From contig JAGFNK010000317.1 of the NCBI GenBank assembly GCA_025769875.1, positions 1-61,540 of the forward strand: 61,540 bases of DNA, in the 5' to 3' direction. The notes under the pieces are model-generated. The model was not told where the DNA came from and searched no databases. It worked only from the letters and a program-made list of their open reading frames with translations. Numbering within the stretch: the stretch's first letter is position 1; every line of letters starts with the position of its first letter. Source of the DNA: Russula earlei (lineage: Eukaryota; Basidiomycota; Agaricomycetes; Russulales; Russulaceae). Below are positions 11,341 to 22,964 of the stretch, one piece after another. Made by a program: the position numbers and the translations under genes.

Positions 11341-11884
11341 TGTTAAGATTCTCATGTTCTGCATTTCTCGTCTGCTTACCTATGCATTGGTGACTCATCC
11401 TGTTTTACTCATATGTGCTTATTCATCTGGCTTATTGATTGCTTACTAACTTGCTTACTCGTTGATCAGTAATGGCTTACTCACTACTTACTGATTGATG
11501 ACAGATACTAGGAAAGAATGACTCACACGTGAGTCATTTCTACATTCTAGAATTGCACTCTACGTATTTGGATACTACTGGTTCTCAGCTATGTGCACCC
11601 TGAGTTTCGTATGAATCAGATCAGCAGTTATCGAGATATCGTATAAATAGTCTGTGGTACCAAGAAGTCGAGCCTTACGCTTGACTTACACTTTTAACAA
11701 GACAACCATCTTGTCAACTGATCTAAACAAAATTATAGTGCAGACTCTAACTGAAAGAGGTCCCTCTCTTCTCTTACACCTATTCTTCCTGAGATAATAT
11801 CAAAGGACTTGGAGTTTAGTGTTTGAACTAAATCAAGCAACTCTTTCACTAAGAGTTGGTAACAAGATCAGTTAGATCTTAGCA
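11341..11884 (+). mobile_element. Solo LTR, family I (I2), 544 bp
   Basis: TGTTAAGATTC...AGATCTTAGCA, with perfect TSD GTGGT (11336-11340, 11885-11889), nested in element K. The palindrome at 11517-11538 has lost one of its two central CpGs. Confidence 0.92.
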
Positions 11885-12039
11885 GTGGTAAGGGATGAAA
11901 GGGAGGCATCAGGTTGCATTGAGTTGTGTTTCTGCACATGATTCCATGGCCAGACATAATCTTCCTTACACCTCTTGGGGGCTTGGAATTTTGACCATCC
12001 TTGGTCAAGCGTCCAAATGTGAGACTCTTTGGGGCCTTG

Positions 12040-13150
12040 TGCATGTAAGTTGCAGCAAAGGTGGTAGCGGCTGCTGCTTGTGCTGCAGCATTGGTAGTGG
12101 TGGAGGCAATGGCAATGGTGTGGTCAAATGGGATGGGGATGGAGGATGAGGCAAGTGGCAATGGCAACAGAGTGACAAATGGTGATGGAACGGTGTTGGG
12201 TGAGGGAGTGGCAACTGATGGTGGGGTGGCAGCAATGGCAGGTAGACGGAGGAGGCAAGTGGCATGTGGCGAGGGAGTGGCAATGGCGAGCAGTTGTGGT
12301 GGTGGTGTACAGTGCCAGTATTGTCATCTTGTGGCAGCAGTGGCGGGGTCATCTCCACTGCAGGTAGTGGCAGCAGATGTGGGCAGGAGCATGCAAATGG
12401 ACAGGGAGGCAATGTGAGAGGCAGCATGCTGTGTGCTGTTGGCAGCAGCTGATTCTCCTATGGCAGCGGGGGCAGGGGCAGCATGGCAGCTTCTGCTCCT
12501 GTCATGGTGTGTCATGGCTGAGCTTGGGTTTGTGGCCTTCTTGGTCTTCTGGGAGGGTGCTAGTGGTGAGGTGTTGCAATGGTGCTGCGGTGCTGGTGTT
12601 GCGTGAAGGAACTAATGAGGCAGCGGTGGATGATGGTGAGGTGAAGGCAGGAGGTGAGACTAAGAAGGTGGTGGCAGACTGAGCTGGTGCAACAGTGGAG
12701 GCAGACAGAGTGGAGGTGATGACTGAGGGTGTGGTGGGCAGAAGGGAGACAGCAGACAGTGGGGACAGAGCAGTGGGGGCTGATGCAGGCATCAGTGCAG
12801 AGACAACAAAGGACACAGCAGCAACAGGTGAGACTGGGGCAGTGGCTGACCAGACAGAGATGGCAGCATGTGGAACTAAAGGGGTGCTGACAGATGCGGC
12901 AGAGGGAGCAGGCAGAGCTGAGGCTACAGGGTGGCAGAGCGCGGGGTGAGAGTGGCAGAGGCGATGGAGGACAGGTGGCAAGGCTGAGATTTCTAGGTGG
13001 GGGAAACTGTGACTGGGGCTGAGGCTATGGATAGGGCAGAGATGGCAGTGGCCAAGGCCAAGGCAGTAGCTGGGACAGTGGCCGCAGCAGGTGACACTGA
13101 GGGCGTGGGAGCTGGTGGGGCAGAGAAGGCAAGAGCTGATGTGGGCATAG
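12040..13150. repeat. G-rich, strand-asymmetric low-complexity tract in element K
   Basis: The plus strand is rich in GGTGGTGG, GGCAGCAG and GGCAATGG and poor in C over about 1.1 kb. The minus strand therefore reads as long Pro/Ser/Thr/Ala-rich frames (for example 12502-12981). They could be the tail of a K-encoded protein, but the composition alone keeps stops rare. I give no product. Confidence 0.45.
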
Positions 13151-13856
13151 GGTAGATGTAATCATCTTCGTTGAAAGAGCACAGTGGACATTCCCAGCAG
13201 ATGTCACAAGGGTCTTGAGAAAAGATGTCAGCCACAGTGTCAAATACCACTTGGAAATCAGTTTTTGCTCATCCATGTGCCAGGGGTCGAGATGTTGGGA
13301 AATCAACTTGCAATCATCCAGGTGGAGTCCAAGCCAGAACATGGAAAACCATCAGATATCACAAATACTTGAATTACTGTAAGACTACTTATGTTGATAT
13401 GCTCCCAAAGTTTGAAGCAAATGGATGGGCTAGAACATTCAGAAAAGAAAAAAAAAAAAAAGGATTTTGAAGTAGGGGGTCAGAGTCAACAGCAAGGATT
13501 CCCACAGGTGGCCAAGATTGTCAATTTTCTCTGTTTGGCAGTCGCATTGCAAAAATATTCATAGCATGACAACAATGTGCTCTAAAATTATGGCTGTCTT
13601 ATAGCATCATCCTAAGATATTTGTCCACTCTTCTGATCCATCAAAACATTCAAAATATGTTCTCAGCTCACATAAAGCATTGTATTGGTTTAGGTGGCCA
13701 ACTACCTGCCCTGATACAGTATTTACTCATTTCATCATTTTGTAACAGGAATCTATTTTAACAAAATCTAAAATGAAATTTCACAAATTGTTTGCTACAA
13801 ATTTGTATCAAAATAATAAATTTTGTCATTCAAAATGGTATAGTTTTGTCATTCAC

Positions 13857-14312
13857 TTAAGTTGCTTTCCCAACCAGTGTCAGGGATCCAACAATGTACC
13901 ATCCCAACTGTGACTGATCCTCGCAAATGCACTCACAGCCCTTACAAGGCCTTACAAAGCACTTGATCTTGCTGACAATCTTGGGGCAACTCCCACTATA
14001 CAGACAGTCAAGACCCTCAAGCAGCAGATCTCTTGACTCAGTCCACTGCCTCATCAAGTGCAGTCAAATTACCATCACCTGTCCCTGAGCCTATGGACCA
14101 GGACAATGGCAACTTCACACAAACAAATACGTCACATTTATTCAACATATATGATGGTATCCCAGAAGGTGCTTCCACCCCTGAGTGTGCTCTGACCCTA
14201 TCATATGAGCTGCTTGATTGGGGCAGCAACCCTGAGGATAATGAAGTGTGCATGCACCTCCCTTTCTCCTTTCACTTGCTAAGGAACCTTATAGAATCTC
14301 CTCAGCCCCAAA
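13857..14312 (+). pseudogene. Copia family E gag C-terminal part, beyond element K
   Basis: The copia E frame interrupted at 7410 resumes here. It contains a Pro-rich stretch (SPVPEPMDQDNG), TNTSHLFNIYDGIPEG and further acidic sequence up to 14312, where copia LTR B2 begins. The order (Lys-rich tail, SHIVDVATLP, HLGPSQL, then this) fits the gag C-terminus of basidiomycete copia elements as I know them. Frame changes near 13950-14030 show decay. Confidence 0.55.
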
Positions 14313-15865
14313 TGTTGAGATTATCATTGATTTGGTGTGTTACCACTACCCTGGGATGTTGTGATGTAATCACAGCTCAGATGCATTGACACGTTGGTTA
14401 CACGGACCAGGCATCACCAGCTTAGCTCAGGCGCATGACGTGTTGGATCACATGGTCCGGCTCAGCTCATATGCTGAGATCTGTGTTACTTATAATGATA
14501 AGTTAATTGATGACAATCGGTAGCTACTAATGACAGATCCTTGTATGATCTTTGTTTCTTATTGATGGTAGCTACTTGCAGTGTACTTAGAGACGCTCTG
14601 GAGTACTTAAGAGCATCATATTTCGATAGATCACTTCAGTCTTGTCCTACACAATACTGAAGTGAGTACTTACTGTTTCCTATCTTATCTCTCACATTTA
14701 ATCATGCGTTGTAGATATCTTGTGATAGGTATTACTGAATTATAGTCTTGTCTTACACAATACTGAAATATCTTGTGATAGATCTTAAGGATCTTATCAC
14801 TGTTATCATAACCTGCGCCCATCTGCTTCAACAGGTTATGGGCCCTGACCGTATCTAAAGAAAGTCCAAGATCAAAGATTCACACACAAGCTTATCATTT
14901 TTCCCTCTTCACAAGCCTCTGTTATCAGACAACACCCTACTCCCTCGGTCCCTGGAGCCGAAGGATTGACGCACACATTATCTATCACTGCATCAGGGGT
15001 ACTGATTTGATCTTCAATAATCTGCAACAACTGCTCATGTTAGCCCGGGTTGGCAATCCACAATTACCTAAAGTTTACTCACGGCACCCTCGCCTAATGT
15101 TTATGTTCCCTCCTCGATCTCAATCACTCACTTGGTCATCTTGCTTACTGGCCATTACCCCACATCCTGAATAATTATCGCACATTACATTACAGTTACA
15201 GATGATAGCCCCTCCGGCAATACTTCTTAGGATGCTGAGGGAGAACACTTTTAGATGCATGTGCTCTTGAAATATACATTCAGAAGGTCACATTGGCAGT
15301 AACAAAAATGACATCAAATTGTACACTTGCAAACTCAAGTGGGAGGAACTCAAATGCACATACGGCAGCATCAGATCAATGTCAAGCGTTCTACACATGG
15401 GCATCCCTTACACACACATCAGACGTTCCCACAATTGCAACAAACAATGCATGGATCACTCTCCAATATAACCATTTATTCATATCGAATCTCCATTTCA
15501 CCTCCTTATCTATCTAAACATTACCCAACACTTACTTGGCTGTTGCATCGACAAATTCTAGCCTCCGGCGCTCCAATGGACCTTTCCACACACGATCCAG
15601 GTACGGATCAGTAATGAAGATGGTTGTCGGGCCAGCCTCTCTGCCTCACAAAATACAGTCATTCCAGGTAAAGACACACAATGCTATGTCCGAAATACAA
15701 TGCTGCTATTGCAATAAACTTAGTCATGCAGTCTGGAATACCAGAAGGAGAAGGCAATGAATACAAAAGTGACAGGCACTGACAGGAATGTCAGCGCGTA
15801 CATAGTGGGCAATACTGCTCCTATCACCGAGGTATCGGACAGTCCAATGAATATGAGATTCTGGG
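14313..15865 (+). mobile_element. Copia family B fragment: 5' LTR plus start of internal region
   Basis: LTR 14313-14833 (TGTTGAGATT...GCTTCAACA, 521 bp) is followed directly by GGTTATGGGCCCTGA, so it is a 5' LTR. The internal part matches the inverted copy at 1-1603, including the gag zinc knuckle near 15690-15740. It ends at about 15865, where an A-family LTR fragment begins. It interrupts copia E. Confidence 0.8.
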
Positions 15866-15868
15866 TTT

Positions 15869-16347
15869 TGACTGAGCATGCTCAGTAAGTGTACTCCAAC
15901 TTCTTACTCATCCATCTATTGTGCTTGATAACAAGGTTATGACTTGTTCCCTATTTAGCAGTTCTCTTGTAGTATATAAGCACTCAATAAAGTAGCGGAC
16001 AGTCTTCAGACTGTCCATTTGTTTACAGCACTCTCTATCCCTGGGATACTCCTTTAAGGACCATCCCCTTGTGACAATTCTGGCCTCTTCCCTGTGTACC
16101 TGCTCGACTCTACCAGTAACTATACCTCTTTGGTATTTGCTACTGCTTTGGACTCTACTTCTTGCCCACACCCTCTTGGACGTCTATCGACTTGTCTTCG
16201 AGCTTACCCCTCACTCTTGAACTGGATAGTTCAACAGTGAGTCTTGACACTCTACTCCTTGCCCACACTGTCTTGGACATCTATCAACTCAGTCTTTGAG
16301 CTTACTCCTTGCTCTTGAACTGGATAGTTCAACAGTGAGTCTTGACA
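15869..16347 (+). repeat. 5'-truncated A-family LTR with duplicated 3' end
   Basis: Matches the 3' part of family A from the internal palindrome to GTCTTGACA at 16249. A second partial copy of the last ~98 bp follows (16250-16347), again ending TCTTGACA. No TSD is visible, so it reflects truncation and local duplication or recombination. Confidence 0.8.
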
Positions 16348-18885
16348 GTAGAACTGAGAGCAAATGCAGTGGACCAATGAATTGTCCCAATAATGATAAG
16401 TGAGGATGGCATAAATGGTATGGTAGAACATGTGCAACTGGCTGTATAGGATGGGGTAAGGTATAGTGAGTGTGGTGTGAGGGAATCTAATGGGGTTTCC
16501 AGAGGTGCAGAATGAAGTGCTGATGATCTGGTTCATGTGAAATTAAGGCAGAGAATGTCACCGGTCCTGTAGGGACCAAGAGTTGTGCAGGGGAAGGAGG
16601 CTCAGTAACAATTCCCCTGGTAGACAGTATGCACTTGTCACACAATAAGATTACAATGGTCAGGCATGTAGACATAGTGCCCTACATCTAAAGAAGGCAG
16701 AATTGTGAGACAACCAGAGTCAGTCTGTCCATTCACAGTATATGAAGTGTGTGTGCACAGAGAATGTGTGATGGAGTCCAATCATTAGTATGGATGGCAG
16801 TGTTAGTACTCAGCTCCAGAACCTGAGAGTGAGTCCAGCACCATGCAACTTTTGAGCATGTTCTGTCTTCAAAGGTCTGATTCCATCTATCTGGCACTCT
16901 ATTCTCCTGTGGTGAATCTAGCATCATTAATCTATGTTTGATCCCTCCATGAACTGATAAGTATGTGAGCGCATGTTGCCTCAATAGCTAACACCACATA
17001 TTGGTCTTCCATGCAGCAGATTGACTAAGGTACTGTAGATAATCTGTAGCCAAGGATCCAATCACTAAGGGGAAGCCAAGAAAAGAAGTTGCATTTGCTA
17101 GCTGAGCTTGTTAGGCAAGTGCATACCCCAGACAAGATAGATGACTGATTGTGATCCATAGTGCTAAGCAAGATCCAAGTACTGGAATCACTGTGATAGA
17201 TTAATGTGTGGTGGAAACATATGTCCCATGTGCTGATGTGAGATATGGAATAATAGGACACTTCTTTGCGTGTGTAGAGCTGGAGTTATGAAGTCAATAA
17301 ACAATAGATTGTTTTCCAGATAGCTGTGCATGATGTTGTTGAGATTATCATTGATTTGGGTGATTTGGTATGTTACCACTACCCTGGGACGTTGTGATGT
17401 AATCACAGCTCAGATGTGTTGACGCGTCGGTTACATGGACCAGGCATCACCAGCTTAGCTCAGGTGCATGACGCAGTCGGATCACGCAGTCCAGCTCAGC
17501 TCATATGCTGAGATCTGCATTACTTACAATGATAAGTTAATTGATGACAATCGGTAGCTACTAATGACTGATCCTTGTATGATCTTTGTTTCTTATTGAT
17601 GGTAGCTACTTGCAGTGTACTTAGAGACGCTCTGGAGTACTTAAAAGCATCATATTTTGATAGATCACTTCAGTCTTGTCTTACACAATACTGAAGTGAG
17701 TGCTTACTGTTTCCTATCTTATCTCTCGCATCTAATCACACATTGTAGATATCTTTTGATAGATCTTAAGGATCTTATCACTGTTATCATAACCTGCGCC
17801 CATCTGCTTCAACAGATGTTCTGATCTTTGATGTGTATATTTGAACACCCCTCTTGAGTGTAAGTGATGCATCCCCCATTCTGAGGTAGCACGTGCACTG
17901 TGTAGTCACATGCATCAACCTTTGGTACATGTAAAATGTCTATGAGGGTTAATAAGGATAGTCTTCAAGGCCTTCCAGCCAGCAGGATGGACACAGATCC
18001 AGTCCCAATCTGTCTGATGACTGTATAACCTCCCAGAGTAATAGATCTGGAGGCTGGAGTGCAAATAATGAAGTTGGGGGTCCAGAACAGACTAATATGA
18101 TGAGGAGCTCCAATCAAGATCTAGCTGCTGTGTAAAGGGAAACCAAGAATCTCATATTCATCAGACATCTGACACCTCAGTGATAGTAGCAGTAGTGCCA
18201 ACTATGTGCACACTGACATTCCTGTCAGTGCCTGTCACTTTTGTATTCCTTGCCTTCTCCTTCCAGTAGTCCAGACTGGCTTCTCAAGTTTATTGCAATA
18301 GCAGCATTGTATTTTGGATGTAGCATTGTGTGTGTGTCTTTACCAGAATGACTGTATTTTGTGAGGCAGAGAGGCTGGCCCAATGACCATCTTCATTACT
18401 GATCTGTACCTGGGTTGTGTGGGAAAATGTCCATTGGAGCACCAGAGGCTAGAATTTGTCAACATGACAGCCAAGTAAGTGTCAGGTAACATTTAGATAA
18501 CAATAGAGGTGAAATGAAGATCCAATATGAATAAATGGTTATATGGAGAGTGATCCATGCATCCTTTGTTGAATTCACAGGAATGTCTGATGTGTGTTGT
18601 CTAATGTCTAGGAATGTGCATGTATGAGATGCCCCTGCCCTATGTGTAGAATGCTTGACATTGATCTGATGCCACCATATGCACATTTGTGTTCCTCCCA
18701 CTTGAGCTAGCAAGTAAACAATTTGATGTCATTTTTGTTACTGCCAATGTGACCTTTCTGAATGTATATTTCAAAAGTGCAAACTCTTCCTCAGCATCCC
18801 AAATGCAAGTGGTGTCACCAGAGGGCTATCATAGGTCAGTAATGTGACATACAATAAATATTCATGATGTGGGGTAATGGCCAGT
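16348..18885 (-). pseudogene. Copia family B internal region with integrase fragment
   Basis: A minus-strand copy of the B internal region runs from 18885 (gag) to 16348. At 16733-16984 the translation contains HGGIKHRLMMLDSPQEN followed by DRWNQTF. This corresponds to the integrase core segment HGI..SPQQNGVVERWNQT of copia elements, with its Glu changed to Asp. Upstream, about 17000-17330, a degraded pre-integrase zinc region is plausible. Solo LTR B3 interrupts it in the opposite orientation. This copy confirms family B as Ty1/copia. Confidence 0.65.
17337..17814 (+). mobile_element. Solo LTR, family B (B3), 478 bp
   Basis: TGTTGAGATT...GCTTCAACA, with perfect TSD GATGT (17332-17336, 17815-17819). 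The uninterrupted target is visible at about position 212 of the first copy. It lies inside the internal region of its own family in opposite orientation. Confidence 0.93.
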
Positions 18886-19815
18886 TGGCAAGACTCACTG
18901 TTGAAAAATCCAGTTCAAGAGTGAGATAAGAGCTTGGAGACAAGTCGACTAAGTTCTAGGATGAAGTTGGCAAAGAGCACAGTCCAAACAAGTAACAAGT
19001 ACCAGAGGGGAACTGGCACTGGTTGTGAGAGGTGATCATGGAAGGAGAGAGCCAGAGTGTACTAGATAAGGCAGTCCTAAAGGAGTACCTTTGGTAGTGG
19101 AGTGCCACAAATCAAATGGACAGTCTGAAGACTGTCCTGCTACTTTATTGAGCACTTATATACTACAAGGGAACTGCTAAATAGGGAACAAGTCATAACC
19201 TTGTTATCAAGCACACTTGTTGGATGAGTAAGAAGTCAGAGTACTCTTACTGAGCATGCTCAGTCATGCTCAGTAAACTGCTGAGTAAGAAGGCTCATTT
19301 GATGAGTAAGAGCCTTTAGTGTCCATGTGTTTATAGCTTAGTACACGTGCAAAGCACCTGATTCCTTTACTGTTAGTTAGTTTAGGGCTCGGTCCTCTGA
19401 GGACTTGTAGTTTGGTACAGGGAATAGAGTTGTCCATAAGGCCCCTTATATAGTTCTATTAGGGTCCTTAGTATTGCCTTATAGTTTGTTCTAAGGTTAT
19501 TAGAGTTAGTCTAATAACATGTTGTAGGGCCTATAGTATCTTTGTAGTGCCTCTTGTAGAGCACTTTGGGTCCTCCTAAAGGGTCTTTAGGGAGGCTATA
19601 ATACTGTCTTATATTGCTAAAAGGGTTGCTACTAAGTAGGGCTTGCTGTATGTCAATTGTGCCAAGAATCAATCACATGACAATGCATGCGCAATATTGT
19701 GGACACCTCTACTCACCCCTTCTGTCTGTGTGAACAGGGTGACATCATAGAGGCTGGGTTTCCTCTAATAAGGAAGGGTCCTTCAAGGGCCCTCTCTGTG
19801 AAATGGTTCATGACA
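18886..19815 (-). mobile_element. Solo LTR, family A (A5), 930 bp
   Basis: Reads TGGCAAGACTC...GGTTCATGACA on the plus strand, with perfect TSD CCAGT (18881-18885, 19816-19820). The first TGT has become TGG. CpG sites kept in A1 and A3 are nearly all lost, so this is the oldest A copy by eye. It sits at the junction between copia B sequence and LTR C2. Confidence 0.9.
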
Positions 19816-19819
19816 CCAG

Positions 19820-20070
19820 TGTCACTGAGTGGTTTGGGGTCTGGAAGATGCCGGAATGCCCAAACTATGGACTGCATTGTTTGCATTGTATGTGCATCAG
19901 ATCTTGACCATTTATGTCCATTGATATCGCGTTCAGAACGTGTTGGTCGTATCTTTCTGAAACTGTACTGAAGAAGCAATGAGTAGCATTGCTTCTGTCC
20001 CAGATGTTCCTGTACCACCATGTACAGTCATTTCCCTGATTGGGAAAGTACTTATAACACCAAGATTGCT
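19820..20070 (+). repeat. Partial C-family LTR (C2)
   Basis: TGTCACTGAGTGGTTTGGGG onward matches the first ~250 bp of solo LTR C1 (50734-51321). The match fades after about 20070. No right end or TSD is seen. Confidence 0.7.
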
Positions 20071-20196
20071 ACTAGGGAAGCACTTATCAACCATTTCTCA
20101 ATGGATTGCCTTGAAACTTGGACAGTAGAACCTCATGTACTGTGTATATAACATTATTTCTACAGCTGAATACATGATATGGAGGTGTTCTTTTGA

Positions 20197-20790
20197 TTAC
20201 AATGCAGGTAGAAGACCACACAACACATTGCCCACAACTGAGGACTTGGATGTCCCTGACTGATGATTGCTACCCAGGCAGGATAGATTGTGCCCATAAA
20301 CCCATGGCCTGTGTCCTCTCCAGTCTCTTGTTGTAGCCATGGGCTGACCGCTCGCAGGGCATGCCTTGCACATGTGCAGTAACAGCTGTGTCAAGAAGGC
20401 CAGGGTGACAACATCATCCTCAGCGCTGACCCCACTCACGGTGCTCATGCCAAACCAAGACTCAGGGGCAGCATCAGAGTAGTGCTCCCACAGCATCTAG
20501 AGCAAGAGGATCTCCTGTGTGATCATTGTGACAGTGGGGAGCAACATGCACAAGCCAGCTATGAAGCTAACAAAGTCCTGCTATGGCATGGATGGGCATG
20601 GGCTTTCGGTGCATGCTGCCAGTGTTCATGCATGAGGAGAGGTGGGGAGGGGGTGTGGGTGCTGCAGATTGCCCTTGGATCACATCGTGCATCTTGTCAC
20701 TCAGCATGAGCATGAGGTAGATCGTGGCAATGGTGATCATGTGTGGTGGGTAGAGGAGGCAGAGCTTGGAGCTATATGGGGTGCATCATA
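20197..20790 (-). pseudogene. c-type cyclin (SSN8-like) C-terminal pseudogene fragment
   Basis: Minus-strand translation gives LLYPPHMITIATIYLMLML, the end of the second cyclin fold of cyclin C. This is followed by a region with AGLCMLLPTVTMITQEILLL, then MLWEHYSDAAPE and GVSAEDDVVTLAFLTQLLL. The first segment is nearly the same as the plus-strand copy at about 23860-24030. The continuation is a plausible fungal cyclin C C-terminus. An in-frame stop after EILLL and unbridged gaps mark it as dead. Cyclin C pairs with CDK8 in the Mediator kinase module; the working gene must be elsewhere. Confidence 0.6.
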
Positions 20791-20879
20791 CTTACCTGAC
20801 ATCAAGAAATTGCTGTTGACCCTTGGACATGAAAGCTTGCCCCTGGTGAACAACATGCGGCACATCATCATTTTCTAAA

Positions 20880-22730
20880 TCCGATGATGAGGACAGGGAT
20901 GGAGAGGGAGATGACTTGTCAGCCAAAGATGGAGATGGTGTAGCTTGCTTGGGACCCATTGGAGGGGCATCTTTCTCAATGCCTCATCTGATGAGGAGTC
21001 TGAAGAGTCTGAGGCTGGCAAGGAAGAGGAGGAGGAAGCCAGGCACCGCTTGTGTTTTCTGATACACTTTTGTGGGGCTGGTGGTTTAGCTGTAGACATC
21101 TTGCAGTGCTGGTATGGTGAAGAGTGATTACTTCAACCCATCTATTTTCTGATATAAGGAAAGATACAGTTTGATAGGAATGGCCAACATACCTTGCATT
21201 GCACCAGTACCACCATGTGATCATCAGGAGAGCTGTAAACCACAGATCATCCTTCACCCCACCATAAATAATAACTATAAAGGACGAGATGCATACCCTG
21301 CACACCTTTGACAAGCTTTCTGCTGGCCCACAATTGCTCTTCCACAGTTTGTTTGGCCAGTTTCACTTGCCATTCTGCAAAAGAATCAATGTGGTCTTTC
21401 CATCAGTAACAGTTGTCAAATATCTCATCTGACAAAGAACTGTAATTCTGGAACATGGAATTAATGTTGTCACCCCTAGACATACCCACCACCATGGATT
21501 TATCTATTGGTGGATTAGGAAGAATGGCCATTGTGTAAAGACTTCCAACTGCACCAATTGCAAATTGCGTGAAGGACACAAGGCAAAGGGAACTTGGGGT
21601 GACTTGGTGGTAGGTTCAGTGAACCCACAAAGTGGATACATGGAAAAACCTGCCTGCATGTGGATGGAAGGCAAAAAAAGCCTCAGTGCTGTGGAAAATG
21701 CTAAAATCAAGATCATGAAGCAACAAATGAAATAGCTGCAGCATACAGATGCCAGATGAGACCTGGCAACAGGAGGTCTCTGGGCCAACCAGGCCAGAAA
21801 ACATCATAACCAAATCCATGGGGGAGAAGCAAAACATCACCTTGAACTTCTGAGGTAGCATCATTAGCAGACAAAAGGTTTACCACGTCCAGAAGGGTAT
21901 CCACCAGTGTGATGAAGTTCTTAGGGGATGTGAGTCCTGTGGAGGTGACCAGAAACAAATGAAAGCCCTGAGGGAGTCCAAGATTGGGGCTATGGAAGAC
22001 AGACAGAGGAGAAGAAACCATGATGCTTGTGAGGCCAGGAGAACTGGAAGAGATGATGATTGTGAAAGTGCCAATGGACTCAGCTGGGAGGACTTGCTCG
22101 TGGTGGGCAAGTTTTGATCCTTGAGCATTGCCTTGAGTTCATCTGGAGGGAGGATGAGAGTGGGTATCATGCACGACATCAGAAAGGCCGTGTCATGCAC
22201 TGATACTGTTTTCCAACTTCTCATAGCAATTCTTGGGTACCTCTTGTGCCCCAATCAAGCTGGGAACTGTTCAAGAGAATTATAGGATGTCATGCTGCTA
22301 GGGCGGGACGGAAAAATGAAGATTGATTGGTTGGTTGATATGATACCTTTGTCAAAGGTGCATTCCAGGCACTCAGGTAGGACCATGCTGGCCAGGGAAT
22401 GTGAGAGAGTGTGCACATGTGATTGGATGCAGGTTGAGCACTGCCTCTGTGCATCACTGGAGGACAAGCAGGAACATCACAGATGAAGAGATGTTTATGG
22501 ATGGAGGGAGATCCGATTACCATTTCTGCTGGGCAACACTGATGAGGACACAACAGAAGGTATAAAAGGGCACAAGAGAACATTACCAGTTTGCATCTGT
22601 GGCATTGATGGCAAGCCTAAGAGGATAGCAATGATGTGAAGAGGGAGGGGAGTGTGAATCCCTACTTGGTTCCTCTTCAGCATGTTTGGGGGGTGAGTGC
22701 CCGAGCCTGAGGCCGAGTCCACTTTCATGG
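20880..22730 (-). pseudogene. Unidentified decayed coding region between the cyclin fragments
   Basis: Several short minus-strand frames lie between the two cyclin C pieces. One at about 21099 is Lys/Arg-rich then Ser/Asp-rich (ASSSSSLPASDSSDSSSDE). One at 21330-21400 reads SFAEWQVKLAKQTVEEQLWA, which looks like real protein. One begins at 22728, 237 bp upstream of the cyclin start. They may be exons of a divergent neighbour duplicated with cyclin C. I recognise no family, and the frame is broken throughout. Confidence 0.3.
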
Positions 22731-22964
22731 TCAGTATCTTGGGAAAAATGGAGCAAAGGGCCCAGGGAGTTACAGACAGAGGTTCAGGTGGTGTCAGTGA
22801 GCCCTGGAATGTTACAGGAGAAGGTCAGGATAGAGCAAGGAGGAGTACAAAGGGCAAGGCTGCAGACAGCTCACTCAGCTACTATAACAGTGGCACAGTC
22901 CGAGTTGAGTGCTGCAACATTGTCATCCTCACCTCCAAGTCAAGGCTTGCTTTGCCATTCTCCG

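Larger units (their letters stand above)
7411..13856. mobile_element. Large terminal-inverted-repeat DNA element K, with nested insertions
   Basis: The sequence beginning GTGAATGACAAAACT at 7411 (continuing at 8555 after MITE J1) is repeated in inverted orientation at about 13735-13856. The match then continues past nested MITE M into a second conserved block, CAGGTAGTTGGCCACC, at about 9284 and inverted near 13690. The terminal repeats are therefore roughly 150-200 bp. Possible TSD is TTA, but the ends differ by one base. Removing J1 (with I1), M, the F solo LTR and I2 leaves about 3.6 kb. The copia E frame continues on both sides, so K inserted into E. I could not identify a transposase, so the superfamily is open. 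Confidence 0.65.

Noticed and set aside
12502..12981. 159-residue minus-strand frame rich in Ala, Pro, Ser and Thr
   Set aside because: It lies in the strand-biased G-rich tract; the composition alone removes stops, several overlapping frames are equally open, and no domain is visible.
13448..13462. A-run as the poly(A) tail of a LINE or retrocopy
   Set aside because: No non-LTR reverse transcriptase or target duplication is associated with it.
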